Of a stretch of 64,000 nucleotides of DNA, positions 8,102 through 16,400 are shown in pieces (the stretch's first letter is position 1; each line of letters opens with the position of its first letter). The stretch is from the NCBI RefSeq assembly GCF_014700075.1, contig NZ_JACXBU010000010.1:62001-126000 (forward strand), read 5' to 3'. A program made the position numbers and the translations under genes. Origin of the DNA: Pseudomonas sp. JM0905a. GTDB taxonomy: Bacteria > Pseudomonadota > Gammaproteobacteria > Pseudomonadales > Pseudomonadaceae. The notes beneath the pieces are model-generated. The model searched no databases, was not told the origin of the DNA, and was given only the letters and a program-made list of their open reading frames with translations.

Positions 8102-8728
8102 ATGAACACGCGAAGAAACATGTTGGCAGGAATCGGCGGCGCTGCCGCCCTGCTGGCCGGTTGGACGGCAATGCGCGGAAGCGCGGGTCTGGCGGAAGCG
8201 CCTTCCGCGCAGGGGACCGGTGCCATTCCGTTTCCCAACGTCACGCTCTATACCCATGAGGGGCGCAAGGTGAGGTTCTATGACGACCTCATCCGCGGAA
8301 AGGTCGTGACCTTCAACATGATGTACACCCAATGCGAGGGCAAATGCCCAACGATGACGGCGAACCTGCGCCAACTTCAGGCGCTTCTGGGAGACAGGGT
8401 AGGGCGAAGCGTCTTCATGCACTCCATTACCCTGCAGCCGTTGCTGGATACGCCGGACGTGCTCAAGGCCTATGTCGAAGAGCATCACATTGGACCGGGT
8501 TGGGCATTCCTGACCGGAGCACCGGAGGACATCGACGCCATTCGCTTCAGCCTGGGTTTCTATGACGTCGATCCGGAGGTCGATCGCAACCTGGCCAGCC
8601 ATACCGGCCTGGTGCGCATGGGGAACGACAGCTACCAGCGCTGGACCATGGCCCCGGCATTGACCGGCACGCAGCATATTCTTGCCACGCTGAACCACGT
8701 CGACCGCGAATGGGACGCGGTCTCCTGA
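8102..8728 (+). CDS. SCO1/SenC-family copper chaperone, Tat-type signal
   Basis: 208 residues from ATG 8102, chosen over GTG 8087 because GGGAGGA lies just upstream of the ATG. The signal region NTRRNMLAGIGGAAALLAG has paired arginines, then a thioredoxin-like domain. The copper site CEGKCP (CxxxCP) is at ~77-82, with a candidate third ligand His in NLASHTGL (~167). SCO proteins deliver copper to, or reduce cysteines in, copper enzymes, classically the CuA site of cytochrome oxidase. Here the partner is more likely the adjacent multicopper oxidase, since no oxidase subunit genes are near. Operon membership is inferred from the 39-bp gap and shared strand. Confidence 0.88.
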   Translation: MNTRRNMLAGIGGAAALLAGWTAMRGSAGLAEAPSAQGTGAIPFPNVTLYTHEGRKVRFYDDLIRGKVVTFNMMYTQCEGKCPTMTANLRQLQALLGDRVGRSVFMHSITLQPLLDTPDVLKAYVEEHHIGPGWAFLTGAPEDIDAIRFSLGFYDVDPEVDRNLASHTGLVRMGNDSYQRWTMAPALTGTQHILATLNHVDREWDAVS

Positions 8729-8739
8729 AGTGAAGGAGG

Positions 8740-8763
8740 GTGTCCCTGGTTTAACAGGGACAC
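8740..8763 (+). terminator. Probable terminator of the oxidase-SCO operon
   Basis: A 9-bp perfect stem GTGTCCCTG / CAGGGACAC with a 6-nt loop starts 11 bp after the SCO stop. The T-run is weak (TCTCGCGCTCTTTG), so termination may be partial. Confidence 0.55.
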
Positions 8764-8979
8764 TCTCGCGCTCTTTGTCGTCCTTTCTTTATCATCCGCA
8801 TCTGAAATGTCGGGCAATTCATTGTAATTATTCGTATTCGACTGCCATCGGGTGTCTGATCGGGCCGGTCGGGGGCGCTTTTCAGTTGAGAAATTGGCGC
8901 TGCCCGTTTGACGGCCCTGCATCCGGAGCTAGGTCATTCTCCGCTCATTTGCTAATGTGAGCTTCATTTGAACAAGCTT

Positions 8980-8993
8980 GCTGCCATGGCAGC
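8980..8993. promoter_or_regulatory. 14-bp palindrome in the gacA leader
   Basis: GCTGCCATGGCAGC is a perfect palindrome whose end lies 24 bp before the gacA start codon. It could be an operator or a leader hairpin near the ribosome binding site GAGAGG (9006-9011). Its role is unknown. Confidence 0.4.
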
Positions 8994-9017
8994 GCGCGAT
9001 GCACTGAGAGGTGTCGC

Positions 9018-9662
9018 TTGATTAGGGTGCTGGTGGTCGATGACCACGATCTGGTGAGAACGGGGATTACCCGCATGCTGGCCGACATCGATGGCCTGCA
9101 GGTGGTTGGACAGGCCGATAGCGGCGAGGAGGCCCTGAAGAAGGCGCGGGAACTCAGGCCTGATGTGGTCCTGATGGACGTCAAGATGCCCGGTATCGGC
9201 GGCCTGGAGGCGACCCGCAAGTTGCTGCGCAGCCACGCCGATATCAAGGTGGTTGCCGTGACCGCCTGCGAAGAGGATCCCTTTCCCACCCGCCTGTTGC
9301 AGGCCGGCGCGGCCGGCTATCTGACCAAGGGTGCTGGCCTGGAAGAAATGGTCCAGGCAATTCGGCAGGTTTTCGCCGGACACCGTTTCATCAGTCCGCA
9401 GATTGCTCAGCAGTTGGCGCTTAAGTCCTTCCAGCCCCAGGCCAGTGGGTCACCCTTCGATTTGCTGTCGGAACGTGAGATTCAGATCGCGCTGATGATC
9501 GCCAACTGCCAGAAGGTCCAGAGCATTTCCGACAAGCTCTGCCTGTCGCCGAAAACGGTGAACACCTACCGTTACCGTATCTTCGACAAACTCTCCATTT
9601 CCAGCGACGTGGAACTGGCGTTGCTGGCTGTTCGTCACGGCATGGTAGACGCCGTCAGCTAA
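9018..9662 (+). CDS. gacA: Response regulator GacA
   Basis: 214 residues. N-terminal receiver domain with [11 protein letters not shown], phospho-acceptor Asp in [13 protein letters not shown] (~54) and Lys in YLTKGAG (~103), then a LuxR/FixJ-type HTH ([12 protein letters not shown] ... [17 protein letters not shown], ~148-190). The sequence is nearly collinear with GacA of P. aeruginosa. GacA, phosphorylated by GacS, activates the small RNAs that titrate RsmA/CsrA and so controls secondary metabolism, biofilm and virulence traits. The only start giving the family N terminus MIRVLVVDD is TTG at 9018, preceded by GAGAGG; a rare start that may limit expression. uvrC begins one base after the stop, as in other Pseudomonas and as in E. 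coli uvrY-uvrC. Confidence 0.97.
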   Translation: MIRVLVVDDHDLVRTGITRMLADIDGLQVVGQADSGEEALKKARELRPDVVLMDVKMPGIGGLEATRKLLRSHADIKVVAVTACEEDPFPTRLLQAGAAGYLTKGAGLEEMVQAIRQVFAGHRFISPQIAQQLALKSFQPQASGSPFDLLSEREIQIALMIANCQKVQSISDKLCLSPKTVNTYRYRIFDKLSISSDVELALLAVRHGMVDAVS

Positions 9663-9663
9663 G

Positions 9664-11487
9664 ATGTCCGACTCTTTCGATGCGAGTGCTTTCCTTGCCG
9701 CCTGCAGCGGTCGTCCGGGGGTTTACCGGATGTTCGATGCGGGCGGCAAGCTGCTTTATGTAGGCAAGGCGAAGAACCTCAAAAAGCGCCTTGCCAGCTA
9801 TTTCCGCAAGACTGGCCTGGCTCCGAAGACCGCCGCCCTGGTGGGGCGTATCGCCCAGGTCGAAACCACCATCACCGCCAACGAAACCGAGGCGCTGCTG
9901 CTTGAGCAGACGCTGATCAAGGAATGGCGGCCGCCCTACAACATCCTGCTGCGCGACGATAAGTCCTATCCCTACGTGCACCTCAGTGACGGCGACTATC
10001 CGCGGCTGAGCATCCATCGTGGGGCGAAGAAGCAGAAAGGACGCTACTTCGGGCCCTATCCCAGCGCCGGCGCCATCCGCGAAAGCCTCAATCTGCTGCA
10101 GAAGGCATTCCTGGTCCGCCAGTGTGAGGACAGCTACTACAAGAACCGCACCCGGCCCTGCCTGCAGTACCAGATCAAACGTTGCAAGGCGCCCTGCGTA
10201 GGCTTGGTTGACCCCACCGAGTACGCCGAGGACGTGCGCCACTCGGTGATGTTCCTGGAAGGTCGTAGCAATGCGCTGACCCAGGAGCTTTCCACGGGAA
10301 TGGAAGAGGCAGCCCAACGCCTGGACTTCGAGCGGGCGGCCGAACTCCGCGACCAGATCGCCATCCTGCGCCGCGTCCAGGATCAGCAGAGCATGGAAGG
10401 CGGCACTGGCGACATCGACGTCATCGCCGCCATCGCCACCCCCGGCGGTGCTTGCGTGCACCTCATCAGCGTTCGCGGCGGGCGTGTGCTGGGGAGCAAG
10501 AACTTCTTCCCGCAGGTGGCCATCGAGGAGGAGGGCGCTGACGTACTGGTAGCCTTCATTGCCCAGTACTACCTTGCTAATCACGAGCGCGACCTGCCCG
10601 GCGAGTTGATCGTCAACACGACCCACGAGGATTTCCCGACACTGATTGCCGCGTTGGCCGAATTGCGAGGCCGCGAGCCGGATATCAGCCACCGGGTGCG
10701 TGGAACTCGCGCGCGCTGGCAGCAACTGGCTGTCACAAACGCCGAGCAAGCGCTGGCCGCACGCCTGGCTAACCGGCAGCACACGGCGGCGCGCTTCGAA
10801 GCCCTGGCCGAAGCCCTTGGTCTGGATGAGGCGCCACAACGCCTGGAGTGCTACGACATCAGCCATTCAAGCGGCGAGGCGACCGTAGCCTCGTGCGTGG
10901 TGTTCGGGCCTGAAGGTGCACTGAAGTCGGATTACCGTCGCTACAACATCGAAGGGGTCACCGCGGGCGACGATTACGCCGCCATGCATCAGGCGCTGTC
11001 GCGCCGCTTCAGCAAGTTGAAGGACGGGGAGGGCAAGTTGCCTGACGTCCTCCTGGTGGATGGCGGCAAGGGCCAGCTCGCCATGGCCCAGGAGGTTCTA
11101 AAGGAGTTGGCGGTGCCCGAGCTGATCCTGCTCGGCGTGGCCAAGGGCGTTACCCGCAAGCCCGGTTTCGAAACCCTTTACCTGAACGATGCCGCTCACG
11201 AGTTCACCCTGCCGGCGGATTCCCCGGCTCTGCATCTTATCCAGCAAATCCGCGACGAAGCACACCGGTTCGCCATTACCGGACACCGTGCCCGACGCGG
11301 CAAGGCGCGATGCACCTCCAGCCTGGAAGACGTCGCCGGGGTAGGACCCAAGCGCCGCCGGGAGCTGCTCAAGCATTTCGGTGGGTTGCAGGAACTCAAT
11401 CGCGCGAGTATCGAGGAAATCGCCAAGGCGCCGGGCATCAGTAAAAAGCTTGCTGAGTCGATTTATGCGGCCCTGCACAGCGAGTAG
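9664..11487 (+). CDS. uvrC: Excinuclease ABC subunit UvrC
   Basis: 607 residues, normal for UvrC. GIY-YIG nuclease domain at ~14-95 ([27 protein letters not shown]), cysteine-rich segment, UVR motif for UvrB contact at ~200-235 ([17 protein letters not shown]), an RNase H-like 5'-incision domain with [10 protein letters not shown] (~462), and tandem helix-hairpin-helix at the C terminus ([18 protein letters not shown]). It makes the two incisions in nucleotide excision repair. One base after gacA, so co-transcribed; pgsA follows 32 bp later. Confidence 0.98.
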   Translation: MSDSFDASAFLAACSGRPGVYRMFDAGGKLLYVGKAKNLKKRLASYFRKTGLAPKTAALVGRIAQVETTITANETEALLLEQTLIKEWRPPYNILLRDDKSYPYVHLSDGDYPRLSIHRGAKKQKGRYFGPYPSAGAIRESLNLLQKAFLVRQCEDSYYKNRTRPCLQYQIKRCKAPCVGLVDPTEYAEDVRHSVMFLEGRSNALTQELSTGMEEAAQRLDFERAAELRDQIAILRRVQDQQSMEGGTGDIDVIAAIATPGGACVHLISVRGGRVLGSKNFFPQVAIEEEGADVLVAFIAQYYLANHERDLPGELIVNTTHEDFPTLIAALAELRGREPDISHRVRGTRARWQQLAVTNAEQALAARLANRQHTAARFEALAEALGLDEAPQRLECYDISHSSGEATVASCVVFGPEGALKSDYRRYNIEGVTAGDDYAAMHQALSRRFSKLKDGEGKLPDVLLVDGGKGQLAMAQEVLKELAVPELILLGVAKGVTRKPGFETLYLNDAAHEFTLPADSPALHLIQQIRDEAHRFAITGHRARRGKARCTSSLEDVAGVGPKRRRELLKHFGGLQELNRASIEEIAKAPGISKKLAESIYAALHSE

Positions 11488-11519
11488 AATGCCGCCTTCC
11501 TTCAGAACCAGCCGTAACG

Positions 11520-12080
11520 ATGAATATTCCAAACCTGCTCACCGTTCTGCGCGTACTGCTCATTCCTGTCTTCATCCTGCTGTTCTACCTGCCGTTCTCC
11601 TGGAGCTATCTGGCAGCCAGCGCAGTCTTCGCCATCGCCGCCGTCACCGACTGGTTCGACGGCTATCTGGCTCGTCGCTGGCAACAGAGCACGCCCTTCG
11701 GCGCCTTCCTCGATCCGGTGGCGGACAAGCTGATGGTGGCGGTGGCGCTGGTATTGCTGGTGGAAGAGCACCACAACCTCTGGCTGACCTTGCCGGCTGC
11801 GATCATCATCGGCCGCGAAATCGTGGTGTCGGCTTTGCGCGAATGGATGGCGGAACTCGGCGCGCGCGCCCATGTGGCGGTGTCCAGCCTGGGTAAATGG
11901 AAGACCGCCGCGCAGATGGTGGCGCTGGTCATCCTGCTGGCCAACCCGCCGCTGCTCACCTTCTGGGTCGGCGTTGGCTACTTCCTGCTGATCCTGGCTG
12001 CGGCGCTGACGCTCTGGTCGATGCTGCACTACCTGCTGGCGGCTCTGCCGCACCTCAGCACTGACCCGAAGGAAAAATAA
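11520..12080 (+). CDS. pgsA: CDP-diacylglycerol-glycerol-3-phosphate phosphatidyltransferase
   Basis: 186 residues with several membrane helices. The CDP-alcohol phosphatidyltransferase signature is complete: [11 protein letters not shown] ... [11 protein letters not shown] (~44-72), fitting D-x2-DG-x2-AR-x8-G-x3-D-x3-D. It makes phosphatidylglycerol phosphate from CDP-diacylglycerol and glycerol-3-phosphate in the inner membrane, the first committed step to PG and cardiolipin. Third gene of the gacA-uvrC-pgsA unit. No hairpin terminator is seen before the tRNA promoter 22 bp downstream, so read-through into the tRNAs is possible. Confidence 0.97.
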   Translation: MNIPNLLTVLRVLLIPVFILLFYLPFSWSYLAASAVFAIAAVTDWFDGYLARRWQQSTPFGAFLDPVADKLMVAVALVLLVEEHHNLWLTLPAAIIIGREIVVSALREWMAELGARAHVAVSSLGKWKTAAQMVALVILLANPPLLTFWVGVGYFLLILAAALTLWSMLHYLLAALPHLSTDPKEK

Positions 12081-12101
12081 AAGTTTTTTTGAATCAAGGG
12101 G

Positions 12102-12129
12102 TTGACGGCGCTTCCTGAATCTATAGAAT
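12102..12129 (+). promoter_or_regulatory. Promoter of the tRNA-Gly/tRNA-Cys unit
   Basis: TTGACG (12102-12107), 16-bp spacer, TAGAAT (12124-12129), then a GC-rich discriminator GGCGCCCG. The layout matches the tRNA-Ser promoter at 4669. Confidence 0.85.
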
Positions 12130-12150
12130 GGCGCCCGTCAACACGACAAA

Positions 12151-12226
<76 letters not shown>

Positions 12227-12267
12227 GTTTCACGCGATGACGCCGCCGTAAGCGGCGTTATCGTTTA

Positions 12268-12341
12268 GGCCGGATGGCAGAGTGGTCATGCAGCGGATTG
12301 CAAATCCGTGTACGCCGGTTCGATTCCGACTTCGGCCTCCA
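12268..12341 (+). tRNA. tRNA-Cys(GCA)
   Basis: 74 nt. GGCCGGA acceptor pairs with TTCGGCC (one G-T), anticodon GCA in GATTGCAAATC, T-loop GTTCGATTC, discriminator T, encoded CCA. It follows tRNA-Gly by 41 bp that contain a small ACGCCGC/GCGGCGT hairpin, a likely processing feature. Confidence 0.97.
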
Positions 12342-12344
12342 TCT

Positions 12345-12382
12345 AAAAAGCCCCGTAGATCAAAGATCTACGGGGCTTTTTT
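12345..12382 (+). terminator. Terminator of the tRNA-Gly/tRNA-Cys unit
   Basis: A long perfect stem (AAAAAGCCCCGTAGATC / GATCTACGGGGCTTTTT) with an AAA loop ends in a T-run. Symmetric enough to act in both directions. Confidence 0.95.
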
Positions 12383-12634
12383 CATTCCTTGCGAACGTCC
12401 ATAGCGCGGCTTCCAGACAGGCGTCATCCCAACGACTCTTCAGCTCTGTCTAGCTCAGACACGGACTGCAGGCGTTGCTAATCCGGTGGGCATCCTTGAG
12501 GCGGTCGACGTCCCAGGAAAGAGCACAAGCCAGTCAGCGAAGAGGTGTCTGCGGAGTTCATACTCGCGACGAGGGTTTTGCGGGGGCGCGGATGGCGCAT
12601 GGGTGAAATGAAGCCCGCCCTCAGATCGCCTGGA

Positions 12635-13423
12635 TCACTGCCCGGTGATCTCCCTATACCGTCTCTGATATTCCTGGTAGCTCAGACCGGTGTCACGCTT
12701 TAGTCGATCCAATTGCTGCTGTTTCAATTGTTCGCGGGTGATGCCGCCGCCATCTCCGGTAGCTCCGCCACCAACACCGTCTGATACCTGCTCGTATTCC
12801 GCGCCTTCGCGGGTGGGACCTGGCGGTGGCATGGCCGCCTCAGTCGTTGCTGGCGGTGTGGAAGTGGCGGCAGGTTGTGGTGCGAAATCCTGGGGTGGAG
12901 CGACCGTACGGATCTCATCCACCATGTCTTTGGCGATCGCCTGGATCTGCACGTCAGTTTTGGCGGATAAGACGTCAACCCAGGCAGGCAATGAGGTGTC
13001 GTAGGTTCGTTCCCCGTATCGCTTCGCCGTCCGGGCGTCCAGGTAGGTCACCGCGGCATCCACCCAGGCATCGTCAGTCCAGAAGTTGAAGGTCGCGTTC
13101 TTCGCTTCCGTGACATAGCGGAAGTCGTTCACGTCGATTACCACCAGCACCCCTGGCGTGCTGCCCATTCTGATCTCGCCGGCCTGCTCGGATACGGAGA
13201 GGCCATATGTCGACGCTTCACGCTGAAGCGCGGCGCGCCAGGCCGACTTCAATCGTGCCCAGTCGGCGCCGCCTGTAGCCTTTCCGCTGCCCCTGAAATT
13301 GACGACCAACGTGGACCTGGATTCCGCCGGTATCTGAAGCGGCTCCGAGATCTCTTCCCTGGTCATGTCGGCGGCGCAACCGTAGAGCGCCAGGAAGGTG
13401 AGGGCGATCGATATGGCGCGCAT
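12635..13423 (-). CDS. Putative lipoprotein, DUF4410-like
   Basis: 262 residues. Short hydrophobic signal with a lipobox-like LALYGC (Cys at 16; Tyr at -2 is unusual), so probably lipid-anchored. Residues ~38-175 form an alpha/beta domain with VLVVIDVNDFRYVTEAKN and a final helix (DVQIQAIAKDMVDEIR), in the style of DUF4410 outer-membrane lipoproteins. The C-terminal third is low complexity: Pro/Ala/Thr-rich, then Gly-rich (GVGGGATGDGGG), then a charged amphipathic tail (LKQQQLDRLKRDTGLSYQEYQRRYREI). No operon partner. Function unknown; family assignment is tentative. Confidence 0.65.
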   Translation of the reverse strand: MRAISIALTFLALYGCAADMTREEISEPLQIPAESRSTLVVNFRGSGKATGGADWARLKSAWRAALQREASTYGLSVSEQAGEIRMGSTPGVLVVIDVNDFRYVTEAKNATFNFWTDDAWVDAAVTYLDARTAKRYGERTYDTSLPAWVDVLSAKTDVQIQAIAKDMVDEIRTVAPPQDFAPQPAATSTPPATTEAAMPPPGPTREGAEYEQVSDGVGGGATGDGGGITREQLKQQQLDRLKRDTGLSYQEYQRRYREITGQ

Positions 13424-13793
13424 CGAAACTCCTTGTTGTGGTTATTCGTTCCGCGGTGCTGCTTCCGAACCTTACTTCAGCTCGAAAAGGCTCGCCGGTA
13501 CCAGCACCGAGTGTCTCAAGAGCCAAGCCTTTGGCTTTTCGCGCTTCACCGATGACGGGGGTCTTTTTTCATGTGAGGAATCCTGTGTGCCTTCTGCCCT
13601 TGGCGCAAGCGTGGCACGCGGGATTTGCGTGCAAGAAGGCCGCGCCATTCAGAGATGTTGAGCGAATAGTCGGAAGGAAATGATGCGCTGGCTCCGTTGG
13701 AAGACGCTTGAACGAGCGGTCTTGCGATACCGCGCCGCTGGTTCGGAAGGCCAGTGTCGTGGGGTGAGGTAGCGGGCTGAACCATGGGGCAAC
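13424..13793. other. Intergenic, no gene recognised
   Basis: About 370 bp upstream of the lipoprotein gene. Short frames on both strands lack good start signals and plausible proteins. The promoter of the lipoprotein must lie at its left end. Nothing else is recognised. Confidence 0.4.
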
Positions 13794-13947
13794 TTGTCGT
13801 GGATCCACTACGAACCTGTCGCCCGAATCACCACAGCAAATGTCCGTGAAAAACGATTTTTGCGCTTTTCCAGATTCAATACATTGGCCTCCCCGTGGCA
13901 CTCATCCATGGGAGTGAGTCATCCAGTCGAGCATCAGGGGGCGCTGT
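13794..13947 (+). repeat. Diverged duplicated leader, copy 1 (before BPSL0761-like gene 1)
   Basis: This stretch aligns with 15757-15903. Shared landmarks in the same order are ATCCACTAC, TGTC/TGTCTG, AACGA, CA(A/G)TACATTG and TCGAG(C/T)ATCA, then CTGTATGA at the start codon. Both copies lie directly before genes of the same small-protein family, so gene plus leader were duplicated together. The conserved leader may hold the promoter or a structured 5' UTR. Confidence 0.55.
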
Positions 13948-14214
13948 ATGAGTCTCTCGAATTTTCGGACTCGATCGATCTTCCAGGAATGGGATTTCCT
14001 GATTGGGGTAGCCCAGGACGGTGATCTGCCGGAGGACGTCCGGCAGGACGCGGCCTGGTTGGTGAAGCACCATCCGTATTCTCAGAAGATCCACCTGAAC
14101 GTGCCTGTCCGTCCTGAGTGGGGCGACGAAGAGCAACAGCGTGGATACGACGATGACCCGTTGCTGGATGCGATGCCGCCTGTGTGGATGATGCTGGATC
14201 GCAGGCGCGAGTAA
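13948..14214 (+). CDS. BPSL0761-like small protein, copy 1 (88 aa)
   Basis: 88 residues. The first half, RTRSIFQEWDFLIGVAQD...LPEDVRQDAAWLVKHHPY, matches the pattern I associate with the BPSL0761 family (short soluble proteins in Pseudomonas and Burkholderia with a R..A..LLRHYP core). A paralogue lies at 15904-16116, and the two share the LPEDVRQDA/MSRDVRREA and HHPYS/HYPYA blocks. The C-terminal half (EEQQRGYDDDPLLDAMPP) is acidic and not shared. No signal peptide or Cys motif. Start ATG 13948 is preceded by a G-rich stretch. Function unknown. Confidence 0.65.
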   Translation: MSLSNFRTRSIFQEWDFLIGVAQDGDLPEDVRQDAAWLVKHHPYSQKIHLNVPVRPEWGDEEQQRGYDDDPLLDAMPPVWMMLDRRRE

Positions 14215-14256
14215 GCCGTACCGCCCGGTCAGGGCGCGCTTCAGAATGAGTGTGAA

Positions 14257-14463
14257 ATGGGTATCTGTTCCAGCTGTGAGGCAATGCTGACTGAGCCTGA
14301 TCCTACCCGTCGGCATGGATACGGAGTACTGGTGGCGGTCTGCATCGAGAAAGCCCCCCTGGGCAGACGCTGCGTTCGCATGCGCTGTCTGGAGTGCGGA
14401 AAAGAGTGGCTGAAGACTGAGCCTATCAAGGGGCTCTGGGCGGTGTCCTGGGTGGAGGGATAA
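14257..14463 (+). CDS. Small putative zinc-ribbon protein (68 aa)
   Basis: 68 residues with two CxxC knuckles, CSSC at 4-7 and CLEC at 44-47, the spacing of a small zinc ribbon. Between them a basic loop (TRRHGYGVLVAVC) and RRCVRMRCLECGKEW. Could bind nucleic acid or act as a small regulator, but this is inference. It lies 42 bp after the BPSL0761-like gene on the same strand and may be co-transcribed. The ribosome binding site is weak (GAGTGTGAA), so translation is less certain. Confidence 0.5.
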   Translation: MGICSSCEAMLTEPDPTRRHGYGVLVAVCIEKAPLGRRCVRMRCLECGKEWLKTEPIKGLWAVSWVEG

Positions 14464-15004
14464 CCTTCACTCGGTGGGCTTTCCTGTCTGCCTTTTTCGG
14501 CGCATCCACGATCAGTGGCAGACGATGGGTGAGAAATCTGGCCAGTTCCTGCGATATCGAATGTCAGCCGCCGATGATTGGCAGCGATGCGCCAGCGGAT
14601 TTTCTATTGCCCCTCCGCTTGCCCAACCCCTTACTTCACTTGATTGAAGAATCGTTGATTCCTCCATCGGACGACTGCGCCTTATAAGCGCGAACTTCCC
14701 ACTCAACGATGCGTTAGAGGGCCAGACGTTATCGCTGGCTCTGCGCCGAGTTGGAAAAAAGGCCGGTTTCAGGAGGCCGACAGGATTTTCTCTAGCAGCG
14801 CTAATTGAGGTTGAATCCCCTGCTGCCGTGAGAGTCTCAACCTGTTGGAGGTCCCGCCATACGGGTGATTGCATCGCCTCGAACGACAGCTGTTGTGGCT
14901 GCAAAAAGGCGCCCAGAGAGGCGAGCTTTTTCTCGTCGATAGCAGCGGGGCCATTGGCGGGTATGGCCATTGCCATGCGCCCTTCGGCACGTGGGGTGTG
15001 AATC
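14464..15004. other. Intergenic, lower-GC, no gene recognised
   Basis: About 540 bp with locally lower GC (for example 14640-14780) than the surrounding genes. Long open frames on the minus strand here translate to compositionally odd, Ser/Arg-rich sequence without a good start and overlap a better plus-strand gene, so they are not called. May be decayed sequence in the accessory patch. Confidence 0.35.
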
Positions 15005-15265
15005 ATGGGCATGAACCAATTGAACCAGCAGCTGTGCCAGGAGTTGATGAAGATTGAAATGCGGTGTGAGGAAGCCACCGTACCCATCTGGCTGGTTGCC
15101 AGGGGCTTACCGGGGAGGCAGGCGTTGGCTCTCATGGACGCGATAGCCTTGCTGCACCAGAACGTGGACTCCTTGCATCTGCTGACCGAGAAGCTCGAGT
15201 CGGGGAAGCTCGTTGCCAAAGGCTCTGTCGCCAGAGTGGTGTTCAGGGGGCCAGAAATGGGGTGA
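15005..15265 (+). CDS. Small hypothetical protein (86 aa)
   Basis: 86 residues; ATG 15005 or 15011 with GTGGGG upstream. Mostly helical: NQLNQQLCQELMKIEMRCEE, then LPGRQALALMDAIALLHQNVDSLHLLTEKLESGKL, and a short beta-like tail VARVVFRGPE. No family recognised, no signal peptide. It sits in the middle of the small-gene patch on the same strand as its neighbours. Confidence 0.5.
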   Translation: MGMNQLNQQLCQELMKIEMRCEEATVPIWLVARGLPGRQALALMDAIALLHQNVDSLHLLTEKLESGKLVAKGSVARVVFRGPEMG

Positions 15266-15436
15266 CAGGGGCGGGCTGAGCTTGACTACCCAAGGAAACC
15301 GGCAAATTGGTTGATCACATTCTTCACGCTGCCGCTTCCTTTCGTCTGCGATCCAGAGCACTGCGTCGTGTGGCGCTGGCGCGTTGGCTATCGGGGCTTA
15401 TTGACTTGGGGTACGGCACCCTGGGTGAATGGCCCG

Positions 15437-15652
15437 ATGAAGAACGACAAAGAGATCGCCTTGATGCAGGCACTGGTGGCGGTCCTGGCTGCGGCAAAGG
15501 ACCTTGGTGTAGGTGATCAGGTGGTTGCCAAGGCAACCGCTGGACTCGTCTGCAACGACCCCAGATATCGATGGCTGGAGCAGTCGCACTCCATTTCCCC
15601 GATTGCAGAGATCGAGCAAACCTCCGGCTGGGTAGGGCGCCAGGGCGGCTAA
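15437..15652 (+). CDS. Small orphan protein, family A copy 2 (71 aa)
   Basis: 71 residues, ATG 15437. Gap-free paralogue of the gene at 5072-5287 (about 72% identical). Conserved core: ALVAVLAAA-x-DLGVGDQV-x-AKATAG, DPRYRW, AEIEQT-x-GW. The difference pattern (I/V, D/N, A/S, F/I) is conservative, as expected under protein-level selection. No known domain. The ribosome binding site before this copy is poor (GGCCCG), unlike copy 1. It is followed 250 bp later by a BPSL0761-like gene. Function unknown. Confidence 0.62.
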   Translation: MKNDKEIALMQALVAVLAAAKDLGVGDQVVAKATAGLVCNDPRYRWLEQSHSISPIAEIEQTSGWVGRQGG

Positions 15653-15756
15653 GGAATCGTCTTTGAGTCGTTGATCCTGTCGAGCCGAGTTCTGCCCCGG
15701 CTCACGTAAAGTCGCATCGCTGTTGTGGCTGGCAAGTGGTGCCGGTCCGACCTGTC

Positions 15757-15903
15757 GCCAATCCACTACAAGCACTCGTCGCAATCTCTACAACAGGTGT
15801 CTGCGAACGACGATATTTGGGCTTGCCTGGAATCAGTACATTGATATTTCGTGAGCCTCATGCACCGGCAGGGGCCGTTCAATCGAGTATCAAGAGGTAC
15901 TGT
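15757..15903 (+). repeat. Diverged duplicated leader, copy 2 (before BPSL0761-like gene 2)
   Basis: Aligns with 13794-13947: ATCCACTAC, CAGTACATTG and the sequence running into CTGTATGA at the start codon recur in the same order. Estimated by eye at roughly 60-65% identity over ~150 bp. Confidence 0.55.
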
Positions 15904-16116
15904 ATGAATCCCTCCAATGCGCGAGCGCAATCGGTGTACCGGGTCTGGGACTTGCTGATGGGACTGGCCAATGACACGAAGATGTCGAGGGATGTCCGGC
16001 GAGAAGCAACGTGGTTGTTGCGGCACTATCCGTACGCCCGGAATGCAAACCTCATCTTTCCGCTCCCACCCGGCACGGGAGAGCAAGGGGAAGCTACTAC
16101 GCGACCCGAGCGGTAA
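15904..16116 (+). CDS. BPSL0761-like small protein, copy 2 (70 aa)
   Basis: 70 residues, ATG 15904 preceded by AAGAGG. ARAQSVYRVWDLLMGLANDTKMSRDVRREATWLLRHYPY fits the BPSL0761-type core better than copy 1, with LLRHYPY intact. The tail after residue 50 (LPPGTGEQGEATTRPER) is short and disordered-looking, unlike the acidic tail of copy 1. Function unknown; a soluble cytosolic protein is expected. Confidence 0.66.
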   Translation: MNPSNARAQSVYRVWDLLMGLANDTKMSRDVRREATWLLRHYPYARNANLIFPLPPGTGEQGEATTRPER

Positions 16117-16400
16117 CTGGCCGTCAGAATCACCGCAGCTCACGACATGGATCCAGCGTCGTTGAGTCGATGCGCATGTGCATACCTTAGAGATTTCCTC
16201 GGCATTCAAAACCCCGCCGGAGCATGAGCGTGTAAGGGCATGTGGCCTATGTGACTACTCATGCAGCACGTCACATTTCAATTTGAACTGGATGACCGTT
16301 CAAGCCGCGCATCCATCTTCAGCACCCAGCACGAAGACTCTGAGCCGGCGGCCCGAGAAGCATGGATTCCATGGCGACCGGGCAGCCAGAGCCATGCTGC
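16117..16400. other. Intergenic, nothing recognised
   Basis: About 280 bp between the small-gene patch and the minus-strand catabolic genes. No terminator hairpin with a T-run and no plausible gene seen. Confidence 0.4.

Noticed and set aside
12383-12634. Additional tRNA after tRNA-Cys, as in some pseudomonads
   Set aside because: Read on both strands, no cloverleaf was found; a strong terminator already closes the tRNA unit.
14512-15219. 235-codon minus-strand frame in the small-gene patch
   Set aside because: Ser/Arg/Pro-rich with no ribosome site; it overlaps the better plus-strand gene at 15005-15265. I cannot exclude a decayed gene.
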